Below the pieces are notes generated by a model. It had not been told where the DNA came from. It made no database searches and saw only the letters and a program-made list of their open reading frames with translations. From Nymphaea colorata (taxonomy: Eukaryota > Streptophyta > Magnoliopsida > Nymphaeales > Nymphaeaceae), in assembly GCF_008831285.2 (NCBI RefSeq), contig NC_045144.1:24259716-24323715 (forward strand): a DNA stretch of 64,000 nucleotides, read 5' to 3'. The translations under genes were made by a program, and so were the position numbers. Numbering within the stretch: position 1 is the stretch's first letter; the number at the start of each line of letters is the position of its first letter. Shown one piece after another: positions 10,966 through 23,339 of the stretch.

Positions 10966-13078
10966 GGGGACCATTTGTTTGCTAGTCTTCTTTTGATGGC
11001 ATGGAAATCTGTAATTGGAAATCTATTTTATGGAAAAAAGGAATGAGAAAAATCTTTCTGATTCCCATTTTGATGTGTGTGTGATGACTGAGAAATATAT
11101 TTCCAGAAATATATTTCTGTGTTTGATGATAAAGAAATATATTTCCAAATTTCTTTTGATCAAGTAGGCAATTGATCAAGTAAAATGCACGGTTCACATC
11201 TTTACCAGCAAGAGACACAAAGCAAAAAGAATTGAAAGGACAGGAATATTTTTTGTGTACTGCTTCTAACCAAAACGAGCAGATAAAATTGTTTATTTTG
11301 CTTGTTTGACTGCTACTATTTTTTTTTACAAGTGAAACAATAGCAAAAGTGGAAAGCAAGCTTAGAACCATAAATACACTCTAATTTTGTAATAAGAATG
11401 CATGTGAGTCAGTTTATATACAAGATGGATACATGAATCTGCCCAATCTTTTCACTATCCTCTTTATTTTAGCTAGCTAAAATGACTAGCCATAGTGAAC
11501 TTGTCTGCAGCCCTTTCTTTGGCCGTCATTCCAATTTGGGAAAACACACTTACATCAAAGATTGGGCAATATAATGTTCTTTTACACAAAAGAGAATTAC
11601 TCAACGAAACTGGCAAGGGACTGATTGATAACTGTAACACAATGTTACTGTCTTGTTAAAATAAGAAAAAAAAACATGACTCTCAATGTTATATAGTTGC
11701 TGCTTCTCTACATATGCAAAAGAAGTCATTAATCCCCTCAAACACACCTTGCACTTTTGTCTCCCAAGTGTCAGAGGATTTTTTGCACTCTACCAATAAC
11801 ACAGATTGGCTTTCCAAGTTGATGAAGTAGCTGCAGAAGCATGTCTGCTTGTGTGATCTTGTAACACGTCAGGATAAGAGATGAATAGAAAGAACAGTGT
11901 ACAATACATGTGCAGAATATGAACAGAAAAATCAATAATTCCAGAGTAACGACTAGAAGGGGTATTACTACATAGAAGAAATGAAGCAAACTTAAATAGG
12001 AACATTGACAAATGATAATGATGCAATGCAACATGCACAGAGAAGTTAGATATGCAGAATCAAGGGAAGAAATGAGATATGCTAAACCATCCAAGAAAAG
12101 CTTGCAAAATCAAGGGAACACACAGATTTCCTCATGGTCGTCTCAAACAAGGGAACAACATCACCCGGAACCAAAAAATGTTTTCTTAGATCAATAAACG
12201 CCAAATTGAACATAGTCCCTCAGAACCAATTTTCATTTTGTAACCCTTCACAGCGACTACGCTGACGACGGCAAGCAACTAAGAAGGCTGACAGACGAGT
12301 GGGGAAGCGAGAATCTTCGTTTTCGATACAGAATGGGAGAACCCCACACAAGACAAAGAAGGGAAAGAAAGGAAAGAAAACCAGAAGATAAGGGAAAGGA
12401 AAACCAGAAAGCCCTATTACAGAAAAATCGATCAGCGAACTACAACAAGAGGGGAGGAAGAGAAAGAGGGAAATAGACTTGGATGGCGTAGAAGATGGCG
12501 ATGGCGGATAGCAGGAGGATACCCAAATCTCTCGGTTGTAAGCGAGAGAGAGATTGGCGATATCTTCTTTCCCCTTTCTTCCCTTCTTCCTCTTTCCCCT
12601 TCGTTCCCTTCTTCCTCTTTCCCCCTTCTTTCTTCCTCTTTCCCCTTCGTTCTTCCTCTTTCCCCTACGTTCTTCCTCTTTCCCCTTCGTTCTTCCTCTT
12701 TCCCCTTCGTTCTTCCTCTTTCCCCTTCCGCTGCTAGACACTGCTCTGGTGAGGAGATGCCCAATCAAGCCGCTGGTGTGGAGATGCCCAAATCAAGCCG
12801 CTGGAGGAAGACGATGCTGGGCGTGAGGACAGGAAGACAATGACAGTGCTGGGCATGAGGCGAGCAAGACGACGACGCTGCCTTAACAGGCAGAAAAAAA
12901 AAAACCAGGAAATATCTTTCCACCCCGCTGGGTGGAAAGATGTTTTCAGAAATATGTTTCCGGAATCGACCTTAATGGTTGAAAAAAAGTTTCCACGTTT
13001 GTTACGCTGAAATTTTTTTTAAAATTTGAAATATATTTCTAGGAGAACAGTATATTTTCAGGGCATCAAATGCCCCCC
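10966..13078. mobile_element. PIF/Harbinger-like non-autonomous transposon 2
   Basis: The left end GGGGACCATTTGTTTGC and right end GGGCATCAAATGCCCCCC are imperfect inverted repeats, flanked on both sides by TAA (10963-10965 and 13079-13081). Subterminal repeats of AAATATATTTCC and variants occur near both ends (11093-11150 and 12940-13050). No transposase domain is recognisable. The longest minus ORF (12220-12768) reads a 20-bp CT minisatellite and is not credible. Size and target site fit a Harbinger derivative; the terminal match is weaker than in element 1. Confidence 0.65.
12571..12730. repeat. 20-bp CT-rich minisatellite
   Basis: The unit TTCTTCCTCTTTCCCCTTCG repeats about five times in good register from 12630, with decayed units before that. 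Because 20 is not a multiple of 3, the long Arg/Glu/Lys-rich and Pro/Phe/Ser-rich ORFs across it are artefacts. Confidence 0.9.
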
Positions 13079-13650
13079 TAAAGATGCCCCTTGGTATGGA
13101 GGGTACGGCTGTTCTTGACTTTGTGGGTCGTATGGTATATATGCAAGAAATAATGCAGTTTATGTGACAAGACTTGTCCCTCGCTTCATTTTTTGTTCTT
13201 GTTTTTCCTTTTTATGCTGCTTCAGTTGTTAAATGTCTGTGTCCGTACATAAAGATGTGCCTAATGTTGTGATGTCGATCTCCGTTTTCTATCCATTGAC
13301 TTGACTCCCACTTTTGTTTTATATCATCCATGGGTTTTTCTAGTTAGAGTCAGAAATGTTTTTTTTTCGAGAAAGGGAGGCCGATAGCACTATTTAATTT
13401 TATTATAGGGGCCAAAATATTTTTGTTACCTTTACATGTGTCAAATTAAAAATTTGAAAAATATAAGTATCTTTTTTTTTCTTTTCCAAAATATGAAGAG
13501 TGTTGTGGTCCCGAACTGCCCCTGCCTTTCGCTGCATTCTCGTTATATGTGGTGGTCAGAAAAGATTCTCTCTCTCTTAGCATCAAGATGTCCCGACTAT
13601 ACAAAAATGAGATTTTTTACCTTCGTCTATTCCCAGCTGGTCAGCTACAT
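13079..13650. other. no gene recognised
   Basis: AT-rich intergenic sequence with short homopolymer runs. I see no domain, tRNA or repeat boundary here. Confidence 0.5.
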
Positions 13651-15115
13651 CACCTAACAAGTGCCTTCTATAAACTAACACACAAGAAGGGGAAGCGCAA
13701 GAACATAGGGAACAAATTTAACGTGGTTCGGCTGATGTGCGTCCTACATCTACGGTGCAAGCTTCCCTCCTCTTTCACTGATAACGAGAGGAGAGTATCA
13801 CTTTTATTATCGTTTCAACTGGAAACAGTTAATAAGGTCCATGTTTTGTGGATCTAACTTACATTTAACATAGTCAACACCTTATTTCCTTTTGTTATCT
13901 AAAAATGATTTAGCATGGACTGATATTTTCTCTGGTATATTCTCATTATCTTTATTCTTCTTGAAACCAATCACATCCAGGTCATTATCATGCCCCCTCT
14001 AGCTAAGCCTCAATATTAACTAGCTTGAGGTCATTCTTCAAGCAATGAAACTGAGGTCCCAGCAGGGCTTTGGTGAGAATATCAGTGAGCCGCTCTTTGG
14101 AAGAAACAAACTCCATTTTCATTTCCTTCAGACCCACTTTCTCACGAACAAAATGAAAGTTTATCTTGATATGTTTTGTGCGTGCATGAAAAATTGGATT
14201 GACTGCCAGATAAGTAGCCCGTAGGTTGTCACATCTTAAGATTGAGGGTCACAGAACTACACATGAAGCTCTTTAAGCATAGACACCCCCCCCCAGGTCC
14301 TGCCATGGCTTTAAATCGGGCATTAGTTGCCACAGTATGTTACCGAAAGCTATCTGGGCACCCAGCCCAAGGGTAATAGTGCCCTGAAGGTATGGAAGGA
14401 TGCGTTTGAGATGCATCTAGTAAACATCGGTCGGTTCATAAATATTGACCGCAAAGGCTATATCTAGTCGGGTCCGAATGGCATACTATAGTGCTCCAAC
14501 AAGATTGCAGTAAAAGGTTCTAAACAGGGAAAATAGTACCATCATGTTTTGGCAGATGAGCAAAAGGCCAAATGGTTGGCATCACCACTGACTTGCATTT
14601 TGACATATTAGCTTTAGCTGAAGCACTAGAGATGTATTTCTTTTGACTCAGAAGAGATCCCCAATATGTAGTTGCACTTAGATGCTAAGACAACAATGTA
14701 TAGATCCTAAATCTTTAATGGGAAAATGTTTTCAATATGTCAGTAATTTCCTGCAGAACATGGCTAGAATTGCTCGTAATATAATCATAATTGTGCAATG
14801 GAAGAATGGTAGGCCAATAACCCATAAGTCCTACAATAGTACGATCTGAATATCATGTATAATAAATAACACAGGACAAGAAGAAAAAGAATAGTATCAG
14901 AGCTAAGTTCTGATGCATGAAGACAGGGAAGAAATTTAATGTTGTGCAGCTGATCTACAACCAGCATCCATAGTGCAATCCTTTTTCTCCTCTCTCAATG
15001 ACAACGAGGGAAGTAATATCACTTTTATTATTGTTTCAACTGAGTACAATTAATGGAATCCATATTTTGTGGATGTAGATTGCATTTAATATAATTAGTG
15101 TCTTTTGTTATCTAA
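13650..15115 (-). mobile_element. decayed copia element with two LTR copies
   Basis: Left LTR about 13650-13990; right LTR copy about 14850-15115. Both contain the series TTTAA-GTGGTTCGGCTGAT or its decayed form, TCACTTTTATTAT.GTTTCAACTG and ATTTTGTGGAT. A purine tract in minus sense (AGAGGGGGCA, 13991-14000) directly borders the left LTR, and pol remnants lie between. Gag, integrase and most of RT are missing, so the element shrank by internal deletion. The right LTR copy is truncated at about 15115. Boundaries are approximate. Confidence 0.7.
14010..14830 (-). pseudogene. copia RT/RNase H C-terminal remnant
   Basis: Read on the minus strand, the segment gives NPIFHARTKHIKINFHFVRE, then MEFVSSKERLTDILTKALLG and a final FHCLKNDLKL. 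This is the C-terminal RNase H region of plant copia polyproteins. Further upstream, QKKYISSASAKANMSKCKS is a relic of the RT connection region. Frames change several times and no catalytic YVDD box remains. Part of the degenerate element above. Confidence 0.75.
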
Positions 15116-16391
15116 GAGTCCCATTGTCACAGAAAATGCGTCTTATTTGAAAAAGGCGCGTATAATGCGCCAAAATACATTCAGCGGTATAAAACATGAA
15201 AAAATGCCAAAAATAAAAAACGTGAAAAAAACATGTATTATACTCATTTTTTCATATTTTTTATGATTTTTTATTTATTTTTATAATGTTCAGGATTTAT
15301 TAAATGTTTTAAATTTTTAAAAAATTTGCCGTGATTTTCCAGAGATATTCCCAGTATATATATCTTTGCCGTATTATACTCAAGAAATTTTTCGCTATAT
15401 AATAACCGTACATGTATTATACTCAAGAAATTTTTCGCTATATAATAACCGTACATGTGTTTTGTGATGATGTCGAAGACTGATTTAGAAGGGACCAATA
15501 TATCTTCCAACATTTCGTTGCCTTGCTCCTAAAAATGACCGAAACTTGAACATATAGAGCCGCCGTTAGTTCATTTCAACTACCAACCTAATGGTAATGC
15601 ACCGTTGGGAAAACATTAATATGTATAGGGATGACAAAATCCATTCGTAGAGCAGTATAATGTAAACAATGGCTTCACGATTCTAACTCATTAATGGTTC
15701 CGAAACTTAATGCAGTGGGGTTTTAATTACCAAAGTAAAATGGGCATCGGTTGGCAGATAGGTCATTAATTCAAAGGGTAGCTGTGTCGTAAGGATGCAA
15801 TTTTTAGATACATTGCTCTTCATATGAACTGGATAGACTGACATGGCTAGGCCACCTCAATACAAACTATTTTAATATTTTCCAATAGTTACAATATTTG
15901 ATATGACAATACTGCCACTACCAATGATCGAGGTGCCGGAAGAAGTCACGAGACAGTGATCGCTGCGACGGCGACGAGCAGAAATGCACAAGCGTTAACC
16001 CTCGATAGAAAAGGTAAAATGCCTCCTGCTCGCACTGGAGAATGACTCTTTGTACTGAAAACCAAACTATTTCGCGCCCTAAAAGAATATCTATAGCGGG
16101 AGTGGTTCTTAACCTGTGGTACCAATGACATTTTTCACCGAGATAGATTTGTCATCACTGGCAACACGACTATGAATGTTAAACATGTTACACATGCTAT
16201 TCCTAATGCAAATATGAAAAGCTATATCGAATAAATGAAGTATGCAGGAAATTAGTTAACTACTTTTCTATAGCATAGGTTTTCCATTTGGGCTTGATCG
16301 GATAAGCTAATTGGCTGCAAATGGCATTAAAGTTGGTATGCCTAGACATATCCTAACTAAGGTTCCAAATGATCGATTTAGGATTGAAGTC
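15116..16391. other. intergenic sequence with a 43-bp tandem duplication
   Basis: No gene recognised. At 15371-15456 a 43-base unit beginning TATTATACTCAAGAAATTTT occurs twice back to back with no differences that I can see. An 80-codon minus ORF spans it but only because of the duplication. Confidence 0.7.
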
Positions 16392-16394
16392 TTA

Positions 16395-16744
16395 CAGCCT
16401 GTTTGGATGGAGGGGAGGGAGAGGGAGAGAAAGAAATAGAAATAAAGTCTGGAGAGAAAGAAATAGAAATAAAGTCTTTCTTGTGTTAGGATTACTAATT
16501 AATATGGAGGAAAAAAAAGTGAGAACTAATAATTATGTTTGGATGCAAATAAAATGACAGGAAATGAAAGGGAAAGAAATGATTTTTAATGTAATTTAAT
16601 CCCTCTAAAAATGAAGATATTGGAAGGGAAAGGAATGAATGTTCATTCCCTTTCTTTTCTTCTTATTTCCCTCCCCATTCCCTTTCTTTTCTTTTCCTTT
16701 CCATCCATTCTTTTCCCTCTTTTTTTCTTCATCCAAACATAGCG
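16395..16744. mobile_element. Tourist-type MITE (PIF/Harbinger)
   Basis: 350-bp element with ends CAGCCTGTTTGGATG and CATCCAAACATAGCG, imperfect inverted repeats sharing TGTTTGGATG. It is flanked by TTA at 16392-16394 and 16745-16747. The interior is purine-rich on the left (GAGAAAGAAATAGAAATAAA twice) and pyrimidine-rich on the right, so much of it can fold back. No coding capacity. Confidence 0.85.
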
Positions 16745-16747
16745 TTA

Positions 16748-17340
16748 GAGTGAAGGAAAAAAATCTAGGAAATTCTCGGGAAATCTATATTTTAACATGT
16801 TCTCAAAATCTGTAAAGTTGCAGAAAATAGGTTTTAGAGTTTCGACTTGGAATCATACCAAATGACCTTGAGTCCGGCTCCAAATTGAGGATTTACTTTA
16901 CACACGTATAGCTTTCTATTCCAACCACCACTATTGAAAGATGTGCCCCCAGATTTGGATTTTGTAGCTTGGATAATATCTGCTAAATTCTGGTTCTACG
17001 GAAAAAGCATAAAATGGAACCTTACGAAAATAGGGTTATCTTTTTCCAACAAAAGGAGTACTAAAGGTTTGGAATATAAAAATTTATGGGAGACTAGATA
17101 CATATTGAAAGCTGCTGTAGGTGGTGGCATGCAAGACTGTGCCTAGATCCTGAATTATAATCGTGGAAATATGACATAATAATAAGAAAACAAGAAATAG
17201 CAAAAAAGTACAGAAAATAAGTAATCCTGAAGCATGCAAACAACCAAGCAAATGGTTGCAATATGTGACAAGCATGAATACAAGATCTTGGAGTCAGATC
17301 TTTAGGACGAGGAAGATTGAAAGGGAAGAAGTTGATGCTT
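16748..17340. other. no gene recognised
   Basis: Only short spurious ORFs. It could include the 3' untranslated part of the LINE to the right, but no poly-A tail (poly-T on this strand) marks an end. Confidence 0.4.
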
Positions 17341-19126
17341 AAGGGCTGAAGCGAGTGATATAATTTAGAGCCTGATGGGTTAACTTAGTATTACAATGCG
17401 ATATGTGAGGCAATACTAAGAAGAGACAATGAGAATCCAGCATGGGTGAAGGCCTCAGCGCAGGCTTGCAAAAGATGTGAGGGCCCCTGGATATGTAACC
17501 TCTTAGATGAAGAAATGCCGTCAACATACTTGAATCTAACAAGAATGGCACATGGTGATCGTGAGTAGACAAAGAATAACCACCATTTGGAAATGAGAGC
17601 AATCTCTTCCTTGATACATCCTTTCCATTGGCATTGTTCTATTTCTTTCCATCTGGCATGCCACTTCCTTCCTCCCTCTAGAAGTGCCCTTAATCTTCTT
17701 TTCCATGAAGCATTATCGGACTTCACTATCAACTCTCCCTCTATCACATCCATCTTTGTGAGGGCAGGTTCCAAGATATGGAATTCTGCTTGGTCATGAA
17801 TCTGTGGCAAAGATAATTTCTGAAGAGAGCGCCTCACCATTTTTTACCAAGTGGCCACAACAACCACCTTCCTATTCAGCTTTCCAACTCCAATTGACTC
17901 CATGTGTGAGCTGGTCTCATCATCAATTTTTTCTCCACTCCACAAGTCATGTTAGAGGCCGTCCACACCCCCACAAGCAACTTCTCTTCCTCATTCCATT
18001 TCATTCTCCAAAAAACAGCCCCGCATTATTTTCATATAAAATCAATTACTCTATTCCATGTTCCATCATCCCACGTGTCACGTAGAAGCTAGTTTCTAAC
18101 AGCCCGTACCCTCCAACTTACTATGTGAAAAACCACCCTCCAGCGTCTCGTCGACCATTTATCATGGAACTGGGTTTTGTGCCACTATTTAAACTGTTCC
18201 ATCAATCCCAACCAAGGAATTCTAGATCTACCAAACTTTTCACCAAAAACTCTACCCCCATTGTAATTCTACACTTCAAGAATATGTGGCTGACACTTTC
18301 ATCCGCCATTTTGCACAAAACACAGCTGTCGGCTATGCTTATACCTATTCACTTCCATTTATCTTGGGAGTTTAGTATATTTGCACAAAGCAAGGTAGAC
18401 AAACCAGCTCGATCAGGCAAGAGCCAATTTCCAAATCTTTTTCCTCCATCTCTCCTTAGAATCCATCACTCGACACCCCTCCCATATGTCTCTCACTTTT
18501 GAATTACTTCCTCCACCAGTCCTCCATTTCAGTCCTACTGCGCCAATAGATAAGGTGGGTTCTGAAGGAGAATCAATTCCCAGCCCTGAGCCACTCCTCC
18601 CCCTATATTTTCTCTGTGCTTTAGCAAGGCTCAAATTAAGGTTCCTCCATATTACAGCATATTTCTCCCCTGAAAGCCTATGCATTAAGATACTGCCACA
18701 CCAAATATCCACCTAGAACATGATGTTCGTACCTGAGCTGGCAAACCACGAACTTTATCTTCAATGAGTTGCCAGCTAAACCCCAAGCTGATCCAGCCCC
18801 GTAATCCCTTCCGAGGTTTAGGAACCGTCCAAAGGCTTTTACTGCGTGCCATATATCTTCTTTGGAACCAGCACCATAGCTTCGGCCTGTGATTTACAAT
18901 GTGTACTATTGGTGATGATAAGAACATTTGGTTCCATAGCGCAAGCAGCTTCAACCCTACTCCCCCCTCATCAATTGGCCTGCACTGGGTCTTCCATGCC
19001 ACCATGTGCCTTCTTTTCTTCCCATCTTGCTCACGTCCCCACAAGAACTGCATAATGGGTCTCTCCAAGTGACTAATCACTCGTTTAGGCAGAATAAAGG
19101 CGTGAGGCCAGAAGATGGTTAGAGTG
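17340..19126 (-). pseudogene. LINE (L1-type) ORF2 C-terminal remnant
   Basis: On the minus strand from 19125, the reading FILPKRVISHLERPIMQFLW, then GGVGLKLLALWNQ, is the region after the RT domain in plant L1 ORF2. It continues through a Trp-rich part (18413-18712) into a decayed zf-RVT-like Cys/His segment (LCFVQNGG near 18320). The RT catalytic core, endonuclease and ORF1 are missing. The 5' side stops exactly at the LTR of copia A (19127), so copia A cut it. The far 3' part (17391-17840) is an open minus frame of uncertain identity. Confidence 0.75.
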
Positions 19127-19747
19127 TGTTGGTGCACTCCCTTGATTCACACTCAATCACCTCCCTTTTGGTAATGGCAAAATCAGGAGAGGTGACCATA
19201 GGCTGCAACACACCAAGCAACACACCAAGGAGAGGGATGCACAATAGGGCAGAGAGTACACGGCAGGGGAGAGAGAGAGTAAGGAGACAGCAGGAGAGAG
19301 AGTAAAGAACGAGAGGGGACTTCACGGGTAGAGGGAAGAGGTTTAAGGAAAAAAAATTTCTTTCTTCTTTTGGGCGTACTTCATTGAACTTTCTCTAACA
19401 ACTATTATAGAAAAACAAAAACTTGATCCTCACGCTAATAACCGCTGGTCATTCCATGATCTCCTTCTTTTCAGCCTTCAACTTAGTAACCACTAGTCAC
19501 TCCCATGATCCCCTCCATCTCAGCCCTCAAGTCTCGCACCATTTTCTCCATCACCCATGATCTTGGGAACCGCACACATTCACATGTTCTCCTCACGTCT
19601 CCACTTTTCACTCCCACCAATTTCTCCATTCTTCTTTAACTACCCACGATTTGGAACCGATGGACCTCACGTACCCATGAGCTCCTTCACGCACTCACAC
19701 TTACACATGTTCCCATGAGCTCCTCCACAACAGGAGTTAGAGCAACA
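19127..19747 (-). repeat. 3' LTR of copia A (LTR1)
   Basis: 621 bp, TGTTGGTGCACTCCC to AGAGCAACA on the plus strand. It shares its whole length with LTR2-LTR4, differing by small indels in the GAGAGAGTAAGGAGACAG purine stretch and in the number of CACACCAAG units. Confidence 0.9.
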
Positions 19748-19760
19748 TTCTCCCCCCTAA
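19748..19760 (-). other. polypurine tract of copia A
   Basis: In minus sense TTAGGGGGGAGAA directly precedes the LTR start TGTTGCTC. Confidence 0.85.
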
Positions 19761-20126
19761 TCCTGGTGTGGCTCCAGATTTCGAACGCCTAGCAAGTGTC
19801 GCATTGTTGCCAACCTTGCCACCGGCAACGCCTTCATCAACAGATCAGCTTGTTGCTCATCTGTTTATCACAAAATCCACAATAATTTGTCCTTTTTCAA
19901 CACATTCGCGTATGAAACGGAACATTGTGTCATTGTGTTTGCTACATCCATGAAAAACTGGGTTCTTCATGAATGTGATTGTGGACTTATTATCCACATA
20001 TAACTTTACCACCTGCGGCTCTTTTCCAACTAGCTCAGCCAGTAGTCCTATGAACCACAGTGCCTGACATGCTGCCGTAGTTGCTGCCACGAACTCAGCT
20101 TCGCCCGAAGACAGAGCAACGGTCTT
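19755..20126 (-). pseudogene. copia A RNase H C-terminus
   Basis: The minus frame gives AATTAACQALWFIGLLAELV, then VKLYVDNKSTITFMKNPVFH with the RNase H Asp, and IVDFVINR-stop. The partial copy to the right reads DFVRTDEQQADLLTKALP at the same place, so the stop here is a mutation. The expected end, DLGGEC, lies next to the polypurine tract. A TAG also separates this ORF from RT upstream (near 20126). Confidence 0.85.
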
Positions 20127-21580
20127 CTACTTCTGCGAGTGCCATGAGACTAGGCTTTCATTTACATAGAACGCCATACCTCCGGTGCTTTTCTGGTCAT
20201 TGACGTCGCCCGCCAAGTCACTATCCGTGAACCCAACAATCACCTCTTCTCCCCTCGCTCTGGTGTATACAAGACCGAAGTAGATTGTGTCTTTTAAATA
20301 TCGCAAAATCTGCTTCACTGCTTTGTGGTGCATCATTGTCGGTTTCTCCATGAATCTACTAGCTACACCGACAGCATACGAAAGATCTGGACTTGTGTGG
20401 AGAAGATGCCTCAGACATCCGATAACTTGTTGATACTCTGATGCATCCACCGGCTGTCCTTCGGGATCCTTGTGCAACTGCGACCTTGGTTCCAAGGGAA
20501 GTTTTGTGGGATTACAATCAAGCATACCAAATTGCATTAACACCTTCTTGGCATAGGCTGTCTGCTTCATCTGGATACCGTCTTCGCCTTGTGCCACCTC
20601 AATCCCAAGGTAATTGGTGAGCAGGCTGAGGTTGCTCATCTCGAACTCAGCCATCATCTGCTACTTGAATGCAGTAATCGCCTCCAAATCATCCCCTGTT
20701 ACAATTAGATCATCAACATAAACTCCAATGATGATGCCGACACGATCTTTTCCCCTCAGGTACATGGCTTATTCCAACACGCACTTTGAGAACCCTAGGT
20801 ACTCAGGCTTCGATCCAGCCGCGTGTTCCAAGCACGAGGTGCTTTTCGAAGACCGTACAATACCTTGCTTAGTTTGAGCACCATATGCTCCTTGTTCTTC
20901 ACTATAAAACCTTCTAGGTGGGCTACATAGACCTTCTCCTCAAGTTCGCCATTTAGGAATGCTGATTTGACGTCAAGGTGATGGACTTGCCACCCACGAT
21001 TGGCTGCGACGGCAAGGATGACTTGTACGGTGTCAAGCCTGGCGACTGGCACAAACACCTCCTCGAACTCAATCCCTTGCCGCTGGACATAGCCTTTCAC
21101 GACAAATCTGACCTTGTGCTTGATCACCTCTCCGTTTGAGTTTTTCTTCAATTTGAACACCCATTTGAGGTCGATTGCTTTAGTTCCAGCCAGTAGGGTT
21201 GTCAGCGTCTAGGTCGAATTTTTTTCAACAGATTCAATCTCCTTGGCCATGGCTTCCTCCCATGCCGATTGGCCGATTGCCTCTTGGTAACACGACAGCT
21301 CCTCTATTGCCGCAAGCATGACCTCTTCTTCGACGTCTTCATCATCAAGCTCAACACGCCGAGCGTACAACATGATATCATCAATATATCTATACTGAAT
21401 GGGTCCGTCATTACTGTCCTCCATCTCCAAGGCCACGGCAGTTTCATCCGCCAGCAATCTCCTAGTCGGTGTCGCCATTGGCGTTGCTTCGCCACCCATC
21501 GGTGTCGATGAAGAAGTCGGGTAGCCTGGCTCCATGGATAATGACCTTCCTGCTTGTCTGCTTGCAACTGAGTTGTCCAC
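20127..21580 (-). pseudogene. copia A reverse transcriptase
   Basis: Three minus ORFs cover RT. 21209-21580 is the variable linker and RT start. 20795-21160 has FKLKKNSNGEVIKHKVRFVV, then VHHLDVKSAFLNGELEEKVY and KLSKVLYGLRKAPRAWNTRL. The catalytic GVYVDDLI is read near 20705-20730. 20127-20657 has FEMSNLSLLTNYLGIEVAQG and YQQVIGCLRHLLHTSPDLSY. A stop and a frameshift between ORFs interrupt the polyprotein. The catalytic YVDD is intact. Confidence 0.9.
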
Positions 21581-21589
21581 TGCTGACTT

Positions 21590-22800
21590 AGTGTTGGATT
21601 CATCCTCAATAGTGAAATTTGACGATTCACAGCCTCATGCATCCATGTTCCAATTCCACTTCAATTTTTCTTCAAATTTAACATCACGACTTACATTGAT
21701 TCTCCCACGCTGTGGATCGAAAAGTCGATGCGCCTTGTAGCCGTCCTCGATGCCGAGATACACCATTAGCTGGCTGTAATCATCGAGCTTCTTCAGGTGT
21801 GTCGTCGTCACCCTGGCATTCGCTGTGCAACCAAATAACTGAAGATGTGCAAGATCAGGCTTCCTACGACTCCAAGCTTCATACAGGGTGCGCTCGCCCA
21901 TGGCCTTTGTAGGCAAGTGGTTCAGTAGGTAGACTGCGTGTCGTACTGCCTCCCCCCAAAATCTTCACGACATGTTCATGCTCTTGAGCAGGGACCTAGC
22001 CATCGCCATCATTGTCCTGTTCCTCCGCTCCACCACACCGTTTTGCTGTGGTGAGTATGGCGCGGTGAGGTGCCGCGCAATGCCCGCCTTTTCACACACA
22101 TTGGCGAACTCGAGAGAGAGGAACTCACCTCCCCGATCGGTTCAGAGCGTCATGACGCGATGCTCGCATGCGTTCTCGGCCAGCGCCTTGATCCTCATAA
22201 ACGCCAAGCATGCCTGGTCTTTTGTTCTGATCAAGAACAACCACATCCAATGAGTGAAGTCACCAGCGATTAGTAAGAAATAGCTATTACCGGCAGGGGT
22301 GGGTGGCGTGATCGGGCCGCAAAGATCAGCTTGCAAGAGTTCGACTGGCTCCTTTGCTTGATAGTTGGCTACTGATGGGAATGGCTGTCTCGTCTGCTTC
22401 GCCACCAAACACTACCGGCATAACTGAGCAGGATGAGTGATCGGCGATACCCCAGTTGTCGTCTTCTTGTTTACAAGCATCTTCATTGCTTGAAAGTTGA
22501 CAAGGCCGAGACGAGCATGCCACAACCATGTCAGATCCTCGAGGTTTGCCAGGAGACACACTGGCCTTGCAATCTGCAGCACGATGCAATAGAGACGATT
22601 TTGCGTGCGTCTCACCTTCATGATCAGCTGCCATGGATTTTTGACGAACACCTCCAGTTCGTCCTCATCCATAACCACCTTGTGGCCTGCCTCAGTGAGT
22701 TACCCGAGACTCACGATGTTGCTGCGAAGCCTTGGAATATAATATACTTCCAGGAGCAGCCATTGATCATCATTTTTGCATCTAAATAGAATTGAACCCT
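21590..22800 (-). pseudogene. copia A integrase
   Basis: Pre-integrase text is LTWLWHARLGLVNFQAMKML on 22412-22678. The core starts with LLQADLCGPITPPTPAGNSY and YFLLIAGDFTHWMWLFLI (first catalytic Asp region) at 22250-22360. The C-terminal part reads LQLFGCTANARVTTTHLKKL, then YLGIEDGYKAHRLFDPQRGR (21635-21916). Frameshifts divide the ORFs. Integrase would insert element cDNA into the nucleus genome. Confidence 0.88.
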
Positions 22801-22810
22801 TACCCATGAT

Positions 22811-23332
22811 CTACACTGATGAGCCGTCGCCGAACTTCACCTTGCCGTTGATTGCCTCATCCAACTCCTGAAACTTGACCTTGTCTCCAGTCATGTGGTT
22901 GCTGGTGCCGTTATCCATGTACCAGACATCGGTAGTTTTCATGCCCTGCTCGGTCCCGTGCAGTTCCGGCCATACCTGCTCCTCAATCAGCAGGACAGTT
23001 TCTTGTCGATCTTGCCATTCTGGTGGTTCAAGTGCTGTGGACACCACTTCTTCCAACTCTGCAAGCAGCAGGGCTGGTTCAGTGTCGTCGGCTTGTGTGA
23101 GATGCACCTCCTCCTTCCTTTTGGGAGCCTTGCATCGGTTTGCGTAATGCCCCAATTCGTTGCAATTGAAGCAACAGATGTGGCTTTTGTCACGACCACA
23201 AGCCCCAAAGCCACCTGCTCTGTCATTGAGTGGGAAGTCACCGCATCCGCCTCTCCCGTGCCCTCTGCCGTGTCTGCGTCCACCCCAGCTGCGAATCGCT
23301 CCTTCCCCATGAGTCCTCTCCTTTCGGGGCAA
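22811..23332 (-). pseudogene. copia A zinc knuckle and protease
   Basis: The knuckle reads CFNCNELGHYANRC after a Gly/Arg-rich stretch. The protease core reads VWYMDNGTSNHMTGDK: the expected catalytic D-[ST]-G is DNG, which would probably inactivate it. The frame ends at 22811 before the pre-integrase region. Confidence 0.85.
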
Positions 23333-23339
23333 TGATGGG

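Noticed and set aside
12220-12768. Minus-strand 182-codon Arg/Glu/Lys-rich ORF as a host gene
   Set aside because: It is the translation of a 20-bp CT minisatellite inside a transposon; several frames are open for the same reason.
14894-14908. Plus-strand GTATCAGAGCT resembling a primer-binding site
   Set aside because: It sits at the edge of an LTR copy of a minus-strand element and has the wrong orientation for that element.
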